The notes under the pieces were generated by a model that was not told the DNA's origin, searched no databases, and worked only from the letters and a program-made list of their open reading frames with translations. A DNA stretch of 64,000 nt from contig NZ_BMSE01000012.1 of assembly GCF_014648995.1 (NCBI RefSeq), positions 62,001-126,000 of the forward strand. The letters are read 5' to 3'. Made by a program: the position numbers and the translations under genes. This stretch comes from Streptomyces massasporeus. Its GTDB lineage: Bacteria; Actinomycetota; Actinomycetes; Streptomycetales; Streptomycetaceae. Shown here in pieces: positions 8,363 through 17,109 of the stretch. How positions within the stretch are numbered: the stretch's first letter is position 1; each line of letters opens with the position of its first letter.

Positions 8363-8968
8363 TCAGCTCCCCTGGATCACCTGTGTGACGCCGTTGATGA
8401 TCTGCTGCACGGCGATCGCGGAGAGCATCATGCCGGCGAGGCGGGTCACCAGGACCACACCGCCGTCCTTGATGATCCGGATGATCACCAGCGAGTAGCG
8501 CATCACCATCCACAGCACGACGTGGATGGCGAGGATCGCCGTCCACACGGACACCTGCGTGGCGACGCTGTGGGCCTTCTGCACGGCGAGGATGACCGAC
8601 ACGATCGCCCCGGGCCCGGCCAGCAGCGGCATGCCCAGCGGTACGAGGGCGACGTTCACGTCCTTGGTCTGCTTCGGCTCGTCGGTCTTCCCGGTGAGCA
8701 GATCCAGCGCGATCAGCAGAAGGAGCAGACCGCCCGCGATCATCAGCGCGGGCACGGACACGTGCAGATAGTTGAGGATCTGGTGCCCGAGAAGCCCGAA
8801 CACGGTGATCACACCGCCGGCGACACAGACGGCCTGGAAGGCCATCCGCTTCTGCACCTTGCCGGGCCGGCCGGCGGTGAGCGCGAGGAAGATCGGTGTG
8901 ATCCCGGGGGGATCCATGATGACGAAGAGGGTCAGGAACAGGGAGCCGAAGACGGCGAGGTCGAACAT
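8363..8968 (-). CDS. marC: MarC-family (UPF0056) integral membrane protein
   Basis: A 201-residue protein of about six transmembrane segments. The family features are the N-terminal SLFLTLFVIMDPPG (the NP/DP motif of MarC proteins), the GG-rich helix ALMIAGGLLLLL, and LGMPLLAGPGAI. The old link of MarC to multiple antibiotic resistance has not held up, and its transport substrate is unknown. It is a single gene ending 9 nt from the convergent fusion gene, with no terminator visible in between. Confidence 0.88.
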   Translation of the reverse strand: MFDLAVFGSLFLTLFVIMDPPGITPIFLALTAGRPGKVQKRMAFQAVCVAGGVITVFGLLGHQILNYLHVSVPALMIAGGLLLLLIALDLLTGKTDEPKQTKDVNVALVPLGMPLLAGPGAIVSVILAVQKAHSVATQVSVWTAILAIHVVLWMVMRYSLVIIRIIKDGGVVLVTRLAGMMLSAIAVQQIINGVTQVIQGS

Positions 8969-9035
8969 GAGTGAGCCTTGCGGGATTGCTGAAACGCGCG
9001 GTGGGCAGCAGCGAGCCGCGACCGCTGTGGGCAGG

Positions 9036-9054
9036 CGTTCCGCACGGCGGAACG
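9036..9054 (-). terminator. Hairpin downstream of PHP gene
   Basis: CGTTCCGC, a 3-nt loop (ACG) and GCGGAACG form a perfect 8-bp hairpin. It lies ~56 nt beyond the stop of the PHP gene and upstream of marC, so it probably ends PHP transcription. Confidence 0.55.
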
Positions 9055-9109
9055 GGGTGGCACGGCCGGCGACGCCGGGTGCCTGACAAGAGATCTGGGG
9101 AGAGAAACC

Positions 9110-9970
9110 TCAGTGAGCCCCGCCGGCCCCCGGCACGGGAAACGCCCCGAAGGCCCGCCGGGTGATCTCCCCGTAGACCTCGGGATCCGTCGTGTACTCC
9201 CCGAGCACGCACGTCTTGCGACTGCCGTGGTAGTCCGACGACCCGGTCACGAGGAGCCCGAGCTCCTTGGCCAGCCCTCGCAGCCGCGCCCGGGTGTCCG
9301 CGTCGTGGTCCATGTGGTCGACTTCCAGGCCGTCCAGCCCGGCCGCGGCCATCTCGGCGATGGCGGCCTCCGGCACCGTGAGCCCCCGCTTGCTCGCCCC
9401 GGGGTGCGCGAACACCGCGACCCCGCCGGCGCCCTTGATCAGCCGGATCGCCTCGAAGGGGTCGGTCTCGTGCTTCTCCACGAAGACCCGGCCTCCGTCG
9501 GCGAGCCAGTCCTGCGTGAAGGCGTCGTTCACCGTGGGCACGACACCCAGCTCGACGAGCGCGCTCGCCACGTGCGGGCGTCCGACGGACCCCTCACCGG
9601 CGATCCGCGCCACCTGCTCCCACGTCACCGGCACGCCCAGCTCCTGGAGCTTGGCGATCATCCCCTGGGCGCGCGGAACCCGGTCGTCCCGGACCAGCTC
9701 CCGCTCGGCGAGCAGCGCCGGCTCCTCGGCGTCGAAGAGGTAGGCCAGCATGTGCATGCTGATCCCGTCGATCCGGCAGGAGAGCTCGGCCCCGGTGACC
9801 AGCGTGACGCCCTCGGGCAGCGCGGCGATCGCCTCGGCATGCCCGCGGGTGGTGTCGTGATCGGTGAGTGCGACGACGTCGAGCCCGGTCACAGCGGCTT
9901 TCCGCACCAGCTCGGCGGGCGAGTCCGTACCGTCGGAAGCGGTGGAGTGGGTGTGCAGATCGATACGCAC
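9110..9970 (-). CDS. PHP-domain phosphoesterase (TrpH/YciV-like)
   Basis: A 286-residue PHP metal-dependent phosphoesterase. Metal ligands are seen in DLHTHS at the N-terminus, LTDHDT, the Glu of GAELS, FAHPG, DHMDHD and SSDYHG. Family members with this layout hydrolyse nucleoside 3',5'-bisphosphates (pAp) or trim RNA 5' ends. The start is taken as GTG at 9970, because GGAG lies eight nt upstream and PHP proteins begin immediately before the DLHTHS motif. An ATG 27 nt upstream (9997) is less likely. Confidence 0.87.
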   Translation of the reverse strand: MRIDLHTHSTASDGTDSPAELVRKAAVTGLDVVALTDHDTTRGHAEAIAALPEGVTLVTGAELSCRIDGISMHMLAYLFDAEEPALLAERELVRDDRVPRAQGMIAKLQELGVPVTWEQVARIAGEGSVGRPHVASALVELGVVPTVNDAFTQDWLADGGRVFVEKHETDPFEAIRLIKGAGGVAVFAHPGASKRGLTVPEAAIAEMAAAGLDGLEVDHMDHDADTRARLRGLAKELGLLVTGSSDYHGSRKTCVLGEYTTDPEVYGEITRRAFGAFPVPGAGGAH

Positions 9971-10083
9971 GACACGAGCTCCAGACACAGACGGCACGAA
10001 CAGGGCTGCTCAAGGATAACCGCATTTTCAACGCCCGATGTCATACCTGAATGCGGCAAGCGCCCCCTACACCCCCGCAGGCG

Positions 10084-10725
10084 CTACGGCTGGAGCAAGC
10101 GCGGCGACAACGCCCCACAAGGCACCAGCTCCACCTCCGCCCCCGCCTCCCGGAGATCCGCCAGCACCAGCTCGTCGTACATCAGCAGCCCGGACTGCTC
10201 GGGCCACACCACGGCCCACAGCCACATCCCGAGCGCCTCCCCCGCGAACACCGCCCGGTCGTCCGGCGCCCCGGCCACGTGCCACAGCGGTGTGGGACGC
10301 CCGGCGGCCAGCACCTTCGCCTGGGGCGGCTTCTCGACGTTCATGTGCGGCCCCGGGTCGGGACCGTCCATGCCGGCGTAGCGCGCCCCGAGCCCGACCC
10401 CGAGCTCCTCGGCCACCAGGATCAGTTCACCCATGCCGCCGAGCGGCCCGGGCCCCGTGCAGGCGACGGCGGTCGCACGGCCGCCCGTGCGGTCGTCCCC
10501 CGCGCAGGCCACTCCCGTGAACAGCCATCCCACCGGCAACGGCCACGGCATCCACAGCGGCACCTGGGTGCGGTGCACCACGACGTTGAGGGCGTCGACG
10601 CTGGGCGGTATCACGGGCTGCACCGGATGAACGGTGCCGTGCACATCGCACTGCCACGAGTCGGAGAAGAGGCCGGGAGCCCTGACCCGGCCACCGCACT
10701 TCGGGCAACTGGGTTCGCCCCTCAT
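10084..10725 (-). CDS. DUF6758-like zinc-ribbon protein, unknown function
   Basis: A 213-residue protein starting MRGEPSCPKCGG. Two cysteines there (CPKC), and a further Cys and His in WQCDVHG, make a short zinc-ribbon-like knuckle. The rest is a hydrophobic, Gly- and Trp-rich domain without recognised motifs, conserved in Streptomyces. It is placed after the PHP gene on the same strand, with a separate promoter region. No function can be proposed. Confidence 0.75.
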   Translation of the reverse strand: MRGEPSCPKCGGRVRAPGLFSDSWQCDVHGTVHPVQPVIPPSVDALNVVVHRTQVPLWMPWPLPVGWLFTGVACAGDDRTGGRATAVACTGPGPLGGMGELILVAEELGVGLGARYAGMDGPDPGPHMNVEKPPQAKVLAAGRPTPLWHVAGAPDDRAVFAGEALGMWLWAVVWPEQSGLLMYDELVLADLREAGAEVELVPCGALSPRLLQP

Positions 10726-10803
10726 AGGGCCCCACGGTCCTACCCCCGCCCCGCCGCGTCAAGGACGATCACCCATCCGGACGGAACCCTTCACCACCCC
10801 ATA

Positions 10804-10844
10804 TTAGATGTAGCTTGCATTAATTAGCTCGTCTAACTTAGTAT
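10804..10844 (+). promoter_or_regulatory. Operator-like inverted repeat overlapping MFS promoter
   Basis: A very AT-rich stretch holds the imperfect inverted repeat TTAGATGTAGCT (10804-10815) and AGCTCGTCTAA (10826-10836). Inside it, TTGCAT (10815-10820) and TAGTAT (10839-10844) make a plausible -35/-10 pair with 18-bp spacing. The arrangement suits a MarR- or TetR-type repressor blocking the promoter of the exporter that starts at 10888. No regulator gene lies next to it. Confidence 0.55.
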
Positions 10845-10887
10845 GTGTATATACCAACTATCTACGTCTCGGGAAAGGGAGCAAGCA

Positions 10888-12111
10888 ATGGACCCCTTCG
10901 ACGCCGGAGCGGGCGGCCTCCTGAAGCAGCCCAAGTCCGTGTGGGCCACCGCTGGAGCATCGGTCGTCGCCTTCATGGGCATCGGGCTCGTCGACCCGAT
11001 CCTGCCGTCCATCGCCCAGGGCCTGAACGCCACGGCGAGCCAGGTCTCCCTGCTCTTCACCTCGTACTTCCTCATCACGGCCGTCGCGATGCTGGTCACC
11101 GGCTTCGTCTCCAGCCGGTTCGGCGGGAAGAAGACGCTGCTGCTCGGCCTCGCGTTCGTCGTGGTGTTCGCCGGGCTCGCGGGCACCTCCGGATCCGTCG
11201 GCGAACTGGTGGGCTTCCGGGCCGGATGGGGCCTCGGCAACGCGCTGTTCGTCTCGACGGCCCTCGCGGTCATCGTCGGTGCCGCGGCCGGCGGCAGTGC
11301 CGCGGCGATCCTGCTGTACGAGTCGGCCCTCGGCCTCGGCATGGCCTGCGGCCCGCTGCTGGGCGCCCTGCTCGGCGACGCCAGCTGGCGCTACCCGTTC
11401 TTCGGCACGGCGTTCCTGATGGCCGTCGGCTTCCTGTGCATCACGGTGTTCCTGAAGGAGCAGCCGAAGCCGGCCCGCAAGACCTCGCTGCTCGACCCGC
11501 TCAAGGCCCTCGGCCACGGCGGCCTCGCCTCCGCGGCGGTCTCGGCGTTCTTCTACAACTACACGTTCTTCACCGTGCTGGCCTTCACGCCGTTCGTGCT
11601 GAACATGACCCCGTACAAGTCGGGTGCGGTGTTCTTCGCCTGGGGTGTGCTGCTCGCCGTCTTCTCGGTGATCGTGGCGCCCCGGCTCCAGAAGCGGTTC
11701 GGTTCGCTGAAGGTGCTCGGCGGTTCGCTGGTCCTGCTCGCGGCCGACGTCCTGGTGCTCGGCTACGGCTCCCACACGACCGCCGTCGTCTGCACGATCC
11801 TGTCCGGTGCCTTCATCGGCGTGAACAACACCGTCTACACCGAGCTGGCCCTCGGCGTCTCGGACGCGCCCCGGCCGGTGGCGAGCGCGGGCTACAACTT
11901 CGTGCGCTGGTTCGCCGCGGCGGCCGCTCCGTACTTCGCGCCGAAGATCGAGGAGTGGACCGACATCCACATCCCGTTCGTGGTGGCGGCGCTCACCGCG
12001 GTCGCGGGCGCGGTCGTGGTCGTCGTACGGCGCAAGGCCCTCACCTACGAAGCCGAGGAGCTGGAGCCGAAGCACGCGACCGAGGACGGTGTCACCGTGT
12101 TCGCCAACTGA
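10888..12111 (+). CDS. MFS transporter (drug-efflux type)
   Basis: A 407-residue protein of the major facilitator superfamily with about twelve transmembrane helices. The N-terminal half contains GIGLVDPILPSI and a loop SSRFGGKK (motif A-like, between helices 2 and 3). The ATG at 10888 has AAGGGA upstream. Short Bcr/EmrD-type transporters of this size export drugs or other small molecules, but the substrate is not inferable. An operator-like inverted repeat in its promoter suggests inducible expression. The C-terminus is acidic and cytosolic. Confidence 0.87.
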   Translation: MDPFDAGAGGLLKQPKSVWATAGASVVAFMGIGLVDPILPSIAQGLNATASQVSLLFTSYFLITAVAMLVTGFVSSRFGGKKTLLLGLAFVVVFAGLAGTSGSVGELVGFRAGWGLGNALFVSTALAVIVGAAAGGSAAAILLYESALGLGMACGPLLGALLGDASWRYPFFGTAFLMAVGFLCITVFLKEQPKPARKTSLLDPLKALGHGGLASAAVSAFFYNYTFFTVLAFTPFVLNMTPYKSGAVFFAWGVLLAVFSVIVAPRLQKRFGSLKVLGGSLVLLAADVLVLGYGSHTTAVVCTILSGAFIGVNNTVYTELALGVSDAPRPVASAGYNFVRWFAAAAAPYFAPKIEEWTDIHIPFVVAALTAVAGAVVVVVRRKALTYEAEELEPKHATEDGVTVFAN

Positions 12112-12141
12112 CGCCGCACAGCCTGGGGTTGGTGAGCTTGC

Positions 12142-12726
12142 TCACTCCAGCGGGACGGACTTCCGGGACGGATCCCGGAGGTCCGTCCCCTGGTTCAGCC
12201 ACCGCTCCTGAAGCGCCTGCGCGCCGTGCACCCGCTTCCAGGCAGCCTCGTTCGGGGTCATCGGCAGCAGCGGCAGGAAGCGCACGGGGTCGAGGGGTTC
12301 GTCGAGTTCCAGGTCCTCCACCAGGCCGCCCGGCTCGGCGACCAGGACCGAGGTGAACGGGGCGCCGGGCCACAGCGGCTCACCGACGTCGAGGGAGGCG
12401 CCGGGGGCCACGACCAGCCCCTCCACCTGCGGAGACGCCGCGAGCACGGCGAGCGGCCGGAGCACCTTGTCGGTGTCGGCGATCCCGGCACGGACCGAGA
12501 GCACCAGCTCGGCGCGCGGACCCTTGACCGGGTCGGCGACCACGGACGTGGGGTCCGTCATGGGGTGCGCGGACATGCCGAGCGAGGCGTAGCGGGCGAT
12601 GCCGCCCTCCTGGAAGCGGAGCACCTCGATGCGGTCCGTGCCGAGAAAGGTGACCGCCGCGCGCGCGTCCGGTTCGCCCAGCGCGGTGCGCAACCGGGCT
12701 TCGACCAGAGGAAGAACATCTGCCAT
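12142..12726 (-). CDS. Suppressor-of-fused (SUFU)-domain protein
   Basis: A 194-residue protein that matches the bacterial SUFU-like family: an N-terminal region VLPLVEARLRTALGEPD, a central beta-rich part ending in LSVRAGIAD, and a C-terminal PLLPMTPNEAAWKRVHGAQAL. Bacterial members are often toxin-immunity or stress-related proteins, but this stand-alone copy has no toxin neighbour. The ATG at 12726 is chosen because upstream sequence loses codon bias. It converges on the MFS gene with a 30-nt gap. Confidence 0.78.
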   Translation of the reverse strand: MADVLPLVEARLRTALGEPDARAAVTFLGTDRIEVLRFQEGGIARYASLGMSAHPMTDPTSVVADPVKGPRAELVLSVRAGIADTDKVLRPLAVLAASPQVEGLVVAPGASLDVGEPLWPGAPFTSVLVAEPGGLVEDLELDEPLDPVRFLPLLPMTPNEAAWKRVHGAQALQERWLNQGTDLRDPSRKSVPLE

Positions 12727-12768
12727 GCGGCGAGCATAGAACTCGCCAGTAGCGGGCAAAGCAGCACC

Positions 12769-12774
12769 TTGACA
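12769..12774 (+). promoter_or_regulatory. TTGACA -35 element upstream of corA leader
   Basis: A consensus TTGACA is followed by GTTGTGTCGGCTGCTACTCT. The best -10 candidate (TACTCT, 12789) is spaced only 14 bp away, so the pairing is uncertain. It would start a transcript of about 390 nt before corA. Confidence 0.35.
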
Positions 12775-12893
12775 GTTGTGTCGGCTGCTACTCTTGCCCG
12801 GTGGTTCGGGGCAGCACGCAGAAGCGTCGCGATCAAGCCCCGACGCCGAAGGAACTCCCTTACGAGGGACCGGCCGGAGGAGGTGGGGCTGCA

Positions 12894-12947
12894 ATGGATC
12901 GAAGTCGACCGTGCAGTAGCACCACGCTCTTCGCGCCGCCGATGTAG
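12894..12947 (+). CDS. Possible 17-aa leader peptide ahead of corA
   Basis: A tiny reading frame, ATG at 12894 to TAG at 12947, encodes MDRSRPCSSTTLFAPPM. It is preceded by an unusually strong Shine-Dalgarno sequence, GGAGGAGGTGGGG (12877-12889), with correct spacing. It lies downstream of the TTGACA element and 234 nt before corA. Short Pro-rich leader peptides control Mg2+ transporter genes in enterobacteria; a similar role here is speculation. No other reading frame in 12727-13181 has comparable support. Confidence 0.4.
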   Translation: MDRSRPCSSTTLFAPPM

Positions 12948-13181
12948 CTGCTTCTGTCTCCGGCTGCCACCTCTCGCACTCGCTTCACCGCGGAAGAGCG
13001 CTTCGTTTCGCTTTGCCTGATCTGCCTCAGTAGCTGAATCAGTAACGAAACCGGCCACCGCGACGGTGCGGTGCTCCCCGCTTTGTGGACGTGCCAAACA
13101 TCCGTAGTCACTACGTCCTCATTCCGGGTGGTTCCACCCGTCGCCGGCGCCGTTCGTTGCACGCCCGCGAAGGAGCCCGCC

Positions 13182-14300
13182 ATGTCGATGATCCGCGACC
13201 TGCGCGCAGCAGTCGTCCGTCCGTCCCGTGTGTCGCTGCGCAAGGACGGCGGGACGTACGACGCCACCCGCAGCCCCGCGGCCGCCTCGGCCGTCGTCGA
13301 CTGCGCCGTCTACCGGGACGGCCGCCGCATCGAGACCGAGACCGCCCTGACCCCGCACGAGGCGGTGCGCCTGGTGCGCCGCGACGGGGGCTTCGTGTGG
13401 ATCGGCCTGCACGAGCCGACGGAGGCCGAATTCTCCGGCATCGCCAGTGAGTTCGGGCTGCACCCGCTGGCCGTGGAGGACGCCGTCCAGGCCCACCAGC
13501 GGCCCAAGCTGGAGCGCTACGACGACTCCCTCTTCACGGTCTTCAAGACCATCCACTACGTCGAGCACGACCAGCTCGACGCCAACAGCGAGGTCGTCGA
13601 GTCCGGCGAGGTCATGTGCTTCACCGGACGGGACTTCTTCATCACCGTCCGGCACGGCGGACAGGGCTCCCTGCGCGCCCTCAGGCACCGCCTCCAGGAC
13701 GACCCCGAGCTGCTCGCCAAGGGCCCCTCGGCCGTGCTGCACGCCATCGCGGACCACGTCGTCGACGGGTACATCGCCGTGGCCGACGCAGTACAGGACG
13801 ACATCGACGAGGTCGAGACCGATGTGTTCTCCCCGGGGCGCAAGGGCTCGCCGCGCGGTTCGGACGCCGGCCGGATCTACCAACTCAAGCGCGAGGTGCT
13901 GGAGTTCAAGCGGGCCGTGTCGCCCCTGCTGCGGCCCATGCAGCTGCTGAGCGAGCGGCCCATGCGGCTGATCGACCCGGACATCCAGAAGTACTTCCGG
14001 GACGTCGCCGACCACCTGGCCCGCGTCCAGGAGCAGGTCCTCGGCTTCGACGAGCTGCTCAACTCCATCCTCCAGGCCAACCTCGCGCAGGCGTCGGTCG
14101 CCCAGAACGAGGACATGCGGAAGATCACCTCCTGGGCCGCGATCATCGCCGTGCCGACGATGGTGTGCGGCGTGTACGGCATGAACTTCGACCACATGCC
14201 CGAGCTGCACTGGCGGTACGGCTACCCGGTGATCCTGGGCTTCACGGTCGTCGTCTGTCTCGGCATCCACCGCACCCTGAAGCGGAACGGCTGGCTGTGA
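13182..14300 (+). CDS. corA: CorA-family magnesium/cobalt channel
   Basis: A 372-residue CorA. The long cytosolic N-terminal domain (to ~310) contains the family helices, including VDGYIAVADAVQDDIDEVE. Two C-terminal transmembrane helices follow, with the selectivity motif YGMNF (Gly333-Met334-Asn335) at the end of the first. It lets Mg2+ (and Co2+/Ni2+) enter as a pentamer. AAGGAG precedes the ATG. The N-terminal ~40 residues are an actinobacterial extension. The long upstream region may be regulatory. Confidence 0.93.
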   Translation: MSMIRDLRAAVVRPSRVSLRKDGGTYDATRSPAAASAVVDCAVYRDGRRIETETALTPHEAVRLVRRDGGFVWIGLHEPTEAEFSGIASEFGLHPLAVEDAVQAHQRPKLERYDDSLFTVFKTIHYVEHDQLDANSEVVESGEVMCFTGRDFFITVRHGGQGSLRALRHRLQDDPELLAKGPSAVLHAIADHVVDGYIAVADAVQDDIDEVETDVFSPGRKGSPRGSDAGRIYQLKREVLEFKRAVSPLLRPMQLLSERPMRLIDPDIQKYFRDVADHLARVQEQVLGFDELLNSILQANLAQASVAQNEDMRKITSWAAIIAVPTMVCGVYGMNFDHMPELHWRYGYPVILGFTVVVCLGIHRTLKRNGWL

Positions 14301-14323
14301 GCAGCCGCATTAGGCTGAGTCCC

Positions 14324-14836
14324 ATGACAAGCGAGCTGCTCGACCAGGCCCTCGTCGAGGAGGCCACGAAGAAGTCCGGCCTCGTCTGGGTCCAGGGCCC
14401 CGACGGCCCGGCGCGTGCGCTGTGGCACGTGTGGCACGAGGGTGCCGCGTGCCTGGTCGGCGACGGGCCGGGCGAGCAGCCGCTGCCGGGGCTGGCCGAC
14501 GGCGCCGAGGCGAAGGTGACGGTCCGCAGCAAGGACAAGGGCGGCCGGCTGGTCACCTGGACGGCGCGGGTCGCCGAGCTCGCGCCGGGCTCCGAGGCGT
14601 GGGACGCGACGGTCGCCGAACTCAAGGGCAAACGACTGAACGCGCCCGACGGCGAGGCCATGCCCGGGCGCTGGGCCCGCGAGTGCCGGGTGCTGCGCCT
14701 GGAGCCGGCCGGGGCGACGACGCCGCTGCCCGACGGCTCCCTGTCCGAGCCGCCCCTGCCGTCCCCGGCGCTCACCCGCCGGCCGGCCCCGGCGGGTCTG
14801 CCCCGCCTGCTGCTGAAGAAGCGCAAACGGCGCTGA
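14324..14836 (+). CDS. Conserved hypothetical protein
   Basis: A 170-residue protein, 23 nt after corA and probably co-transcribed. It has a compact N-terminal domain of alternating strands (GLVWVQGPDGPARALWHVWHE, AKVTVRSKDKGGRLVTW) that resembles the split-barrel fold of pyridoxamine-oxidase-like proteins, but no cofactor motif can be named. The C-terminal ~45 residues are Pro-rich and end in a basic LLLKKRKRR tail. Function unknown; conserved among Streptomyces as far as I recall. Confidence 0.7.
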   Translation: MTSELLDQALVEEATKKSGLVWVQGPDGPARALWHVWHEGAACLVGDGPGEQPLPGLADGAEAKVTVRSKDKGGRLVTWTARVAELAPGSEAWDATVAELKGKRLNAPDGEAMPGRWARECRVLRLEPAGATTPLPDGSLSEPPLPSPALTRRPAPAGLPRLLLKKRKRR

Positions 14837-14840
14837 CGGC

Positions 14841-15596
14841 CTACGACGCCGGCAGCTGCTTGCCGTAGTCCACCGTCTCGTTCCTCTCCGGCTCCCTGAG
14901 GGAGAAGTCCTCGCCCCAGCCGGAGAACGTGAGGGTGCCCGCCCCGCCGGCCCGCTCCAGGCGCAGCGGGTACGGCTTGCCCTCGAGGGAGACCTCCAGG
15001 GTGCCGCCGGAGCCCTTGTCACCGGTGACCCGGATGGTGCGGACGCCCGCCTCCTCGTCGTGGCCGTCCGTCGCGAGCGTCCCGTGCAGGGTCAGCAGAC
15101 TGTCGAGGAGGAGACCCTTGTCCGTGAAACCGCTGAACTTCTTGTACGAGGGGTCGCCCTGCGGCACCTTCACGTACTTGCCGCCGAGCTTGGAGGCCGC
15201 CGCCGCGTCCCCCTTGCCGCTTCCGCCCTTGCCGTCGCCGTGAGTCCAGAACTCGGCGTCCGCCTTGACGTAGAGCTGATCGCCGATGCGCAGCAGCTTG
15301 AAGGTCGCGCCCTCGGAGGTGACCGAACCGTCGCCGCCGTCGTCCTTCAGCCGCACGTCGAGCGCGTAGGTCCGCCCGCCGCTGACGACGTTGCCGTGCA
15401 TCCGGACCGCCCCGGCGGATTCGGCGGCCGACCGGGTCTTGCCCTGGATCTTGGCGGCGGGGAGCCTGCCGACCCCGTTGGTGCCCTCGTTCGGATCCTC
15501 CGCGCAGCCGGTGAGCACCGTTCCCGTCACGAGCAGAGCGCACATCGCGCTCGCGAGTGCGGCACCGCGGCCACGGTTCTGGCGAATCGGAGTCAC
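14841..15596 (-). CDS. LppX/LprG-like lipoprotein
   Basis: A 251-residue secreted lipoprotein: basic N-terminus, hydrophobic core, and lipobox VLTGC with the acylated Cys at 31. The mature part (GAVRMHGNVVSGGRTYALDVRL, SEGATFKLLRIGDQLYVKA, a long GKGGSGKGDAAAASK insert) resembles the LprG/LppX lipid-binding fold described in mycobacteria. It would sit on the outer face of the membrane. The ligand is unknown. It is convergent with the upstream gene, with a 4-nt gap. Confidence 0.75.
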   Translation of the reverse strand: MTPIRQNRGRGAALASAMCALLVTGTVLTGCAEDPNEGTNGVGRLPAAKIQGKTRSAAESAGAVRMHGNVVSGGRTYALDVRLKDDGGDGSVTSEGATFKLLRIGDQLYVKADAEFWTHGDGKGGSGKGDAAAASKLGGKYVKVPQGDPSYKKFSGFTDKGLLLDSLLTLHGTLATDGHDEEAGVRTIRVTGDKGSGGTLEVSLEGKPYPLRLERAGGAGTLTFSGWGEDFSLREPERNETVDYGKQLPAS

Positions 15597-15825
15597 AGGT
15601 GGGGCTGCCTCTCTGACGGGAGACCTGAACGGCGTACCGCAGGGTACCGGGGTCGTACGGGCAGATCGGAGCCAGTCCGTCCGGACCGCCCGCCCGCCGA
15701 CGCGTCACCGATCGGGACGGGCTAGCCTGAAGCCCACCCGAGCGGGCAATTCGGAAGACACAGGCACAAGGAAAGCCACTCACACAGCCACCACGAACCA
15801 CCCCGCACGAAAAGGAGCCGCGGCC

Positions 15826-17109
15826 ATGGCAGCGGGCGCCCCCCGGATCTTCGTATCGCACCTTCAAGGTGTCGCCGTTTTCGACCCAGCCGGCGACCAG
15901 GTGGGGCGGGTGCGCGATCTGGTCGTCATGCTGCGGGTGGGGCAGCGGCCCCCGAGGCTGCTCGGCCTCGTCGTCGAACTCGCCACCCGCCGCCGTATCT
16001 TCCTGCCGATGACCCGGGTCACCGCCATCCAGTCCGGTCAGATCATCACCACCGGCGTGCTCAACGTCCGGCGCTTCGAGCAGCGGCCCACCGAGCGGCT
16101 GGTCTTCGGGGAACTGCTGGACCGGCGTGTGACGCTCACCGAGACCGGTGAGGAGGTCACCGTTCTCGACCTGTCGGTGCATCAGCTGCCGGCCCGCCGG
16201 GAGTGGGAGATCGACCGGGTCTTCGTCCGCAAGGGCCGCAGGGGCGGTGCCTTCCGGCGTGCCAAGGGCGAGGCGCTGACCGTCGAGTGGACCGCCGTGA
16301 CCGGCTTCTCCCTGGAGGAGCAGGGGCAGGGCGCCGAGAGCCTGCTCGCCACGTTCGAGCAGCTGCGCCCCGCCGACCTGGCCAACGTCCTGCACCACCT
16401 CTCCTCCAAGCGCCGGGCCGAGGTCGCCGCCGCCCTCGACGACGACCGGCTCGCCGACGTACTGGAGGAGCTGCCGGAGGACGACCAGATCGAGATCCTC
16501 GGCAAGCTGAAGGAGGAACGCGCCGCCGACGTCCTGGAGGCCATGGACCCGGACGACGCGGCCGACCTGCTGGGCGAACTGCCCACGGACGATCAGGAGC
16601 GGCTGCTGAGCCTGATGCAGCCCGGCGACGCGGCCGACATGCGCCGCCTGATGTCGTACGAGGACCGCACGGCGGGCGGTCTGATGACCACCGAGCCGAT
16701 CGTGCTGCGCCCGGACGCCACCGTCGCCGACGCCCTCGCCCGCGTCCGCAACGCCGACCTCTCCCCCGCCCTGGCCGCCCAGGTCTACGTCTGCCGGCCC
16801 CCGGACGACACACCGACCGGCAAGTACCTGGGCACGGTCCACTTCCAGCGCCTGCTGCGCGAACCACCGCCGTCCCTGGTCAGCTCCATCCTGGACAGCG
16901 ACCTGCAGCCGCTCGACCCCGAGGCGGAGCTGCCCGCCATCGCCGGGTTCTTCGCCACGTACGACATGGTCGCGGCGCCCGTCGTCGACGAGGCCGGCGC
17001 GCTGCTGGGCGCGGTGACCGTGGACGACGTGCTCGATCACATGCTCCCGGAGGACTGGCGGGAGACGGAGTTCCACCTGGACGAGGAGGTGGCCACCGAT
17101 GGCTCCTGA
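15826..17109 (+). CDS. MgtE N-domain/CBS-pair regulatory protein without channel
   Basis: A 427-residue soluble protein. Residues ~1-150 are PRC-barrel-like (VFDPAGDQVGRVRDLVV). Residues ~170-280 are an MgtE N-terminal superhelical domain with repeated acidic motifs (LPEDDQIEIL, MDPDDAADLL, LPTDDQERLL). Residues ~285-415 are a CBS pair (AGGLMTTEPIVL; MVAAPVVDEAGALLG). The five-helix MgtE channel domain is absent. The domain pair senses cytosolic Mg2+ in MgtE, so this may be a stand-alone sensor. AAAGGAG precedes the ATG. It overlaps the next gene by 11 nt. Confidence 0.87.
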   Translation: MAAGAPRIFVSHLQGVAVFDPAGDQVGRVRDLVVMLRVGQRPPRLLGLVVELATRRRIFLPMTRVTAIQSGQIITTGVLNVRRFEQRPTERLVFGELLDRRVTLTETGEEVTVLDLSVHQLPARREWEIDRVFVRKGRRGGAFRRAKGEALTVEWTAVTGFSLEEQGQGAESLLATFEQLRPADLANVLHHLSSKRRAEVAAALDDDRLADVLEELPEDDQIEILGKLKEERAADVLEAMDPDDAADLLGELPTDDQERLLSLMQPGDAADMRRLMSYEDRTAGGLMTTEPIVLRPDATVADALARVRNADLSPALAAQVYVCRPPDDTPTGKYLGTVHFQRLLREPPPSLVSSILDSDLQPLDPEAELPAIAGFFATYDMVAAPVVDEAGALLGAVTVDDVLDHMLPEDWRETEFHLDEEVATDGS

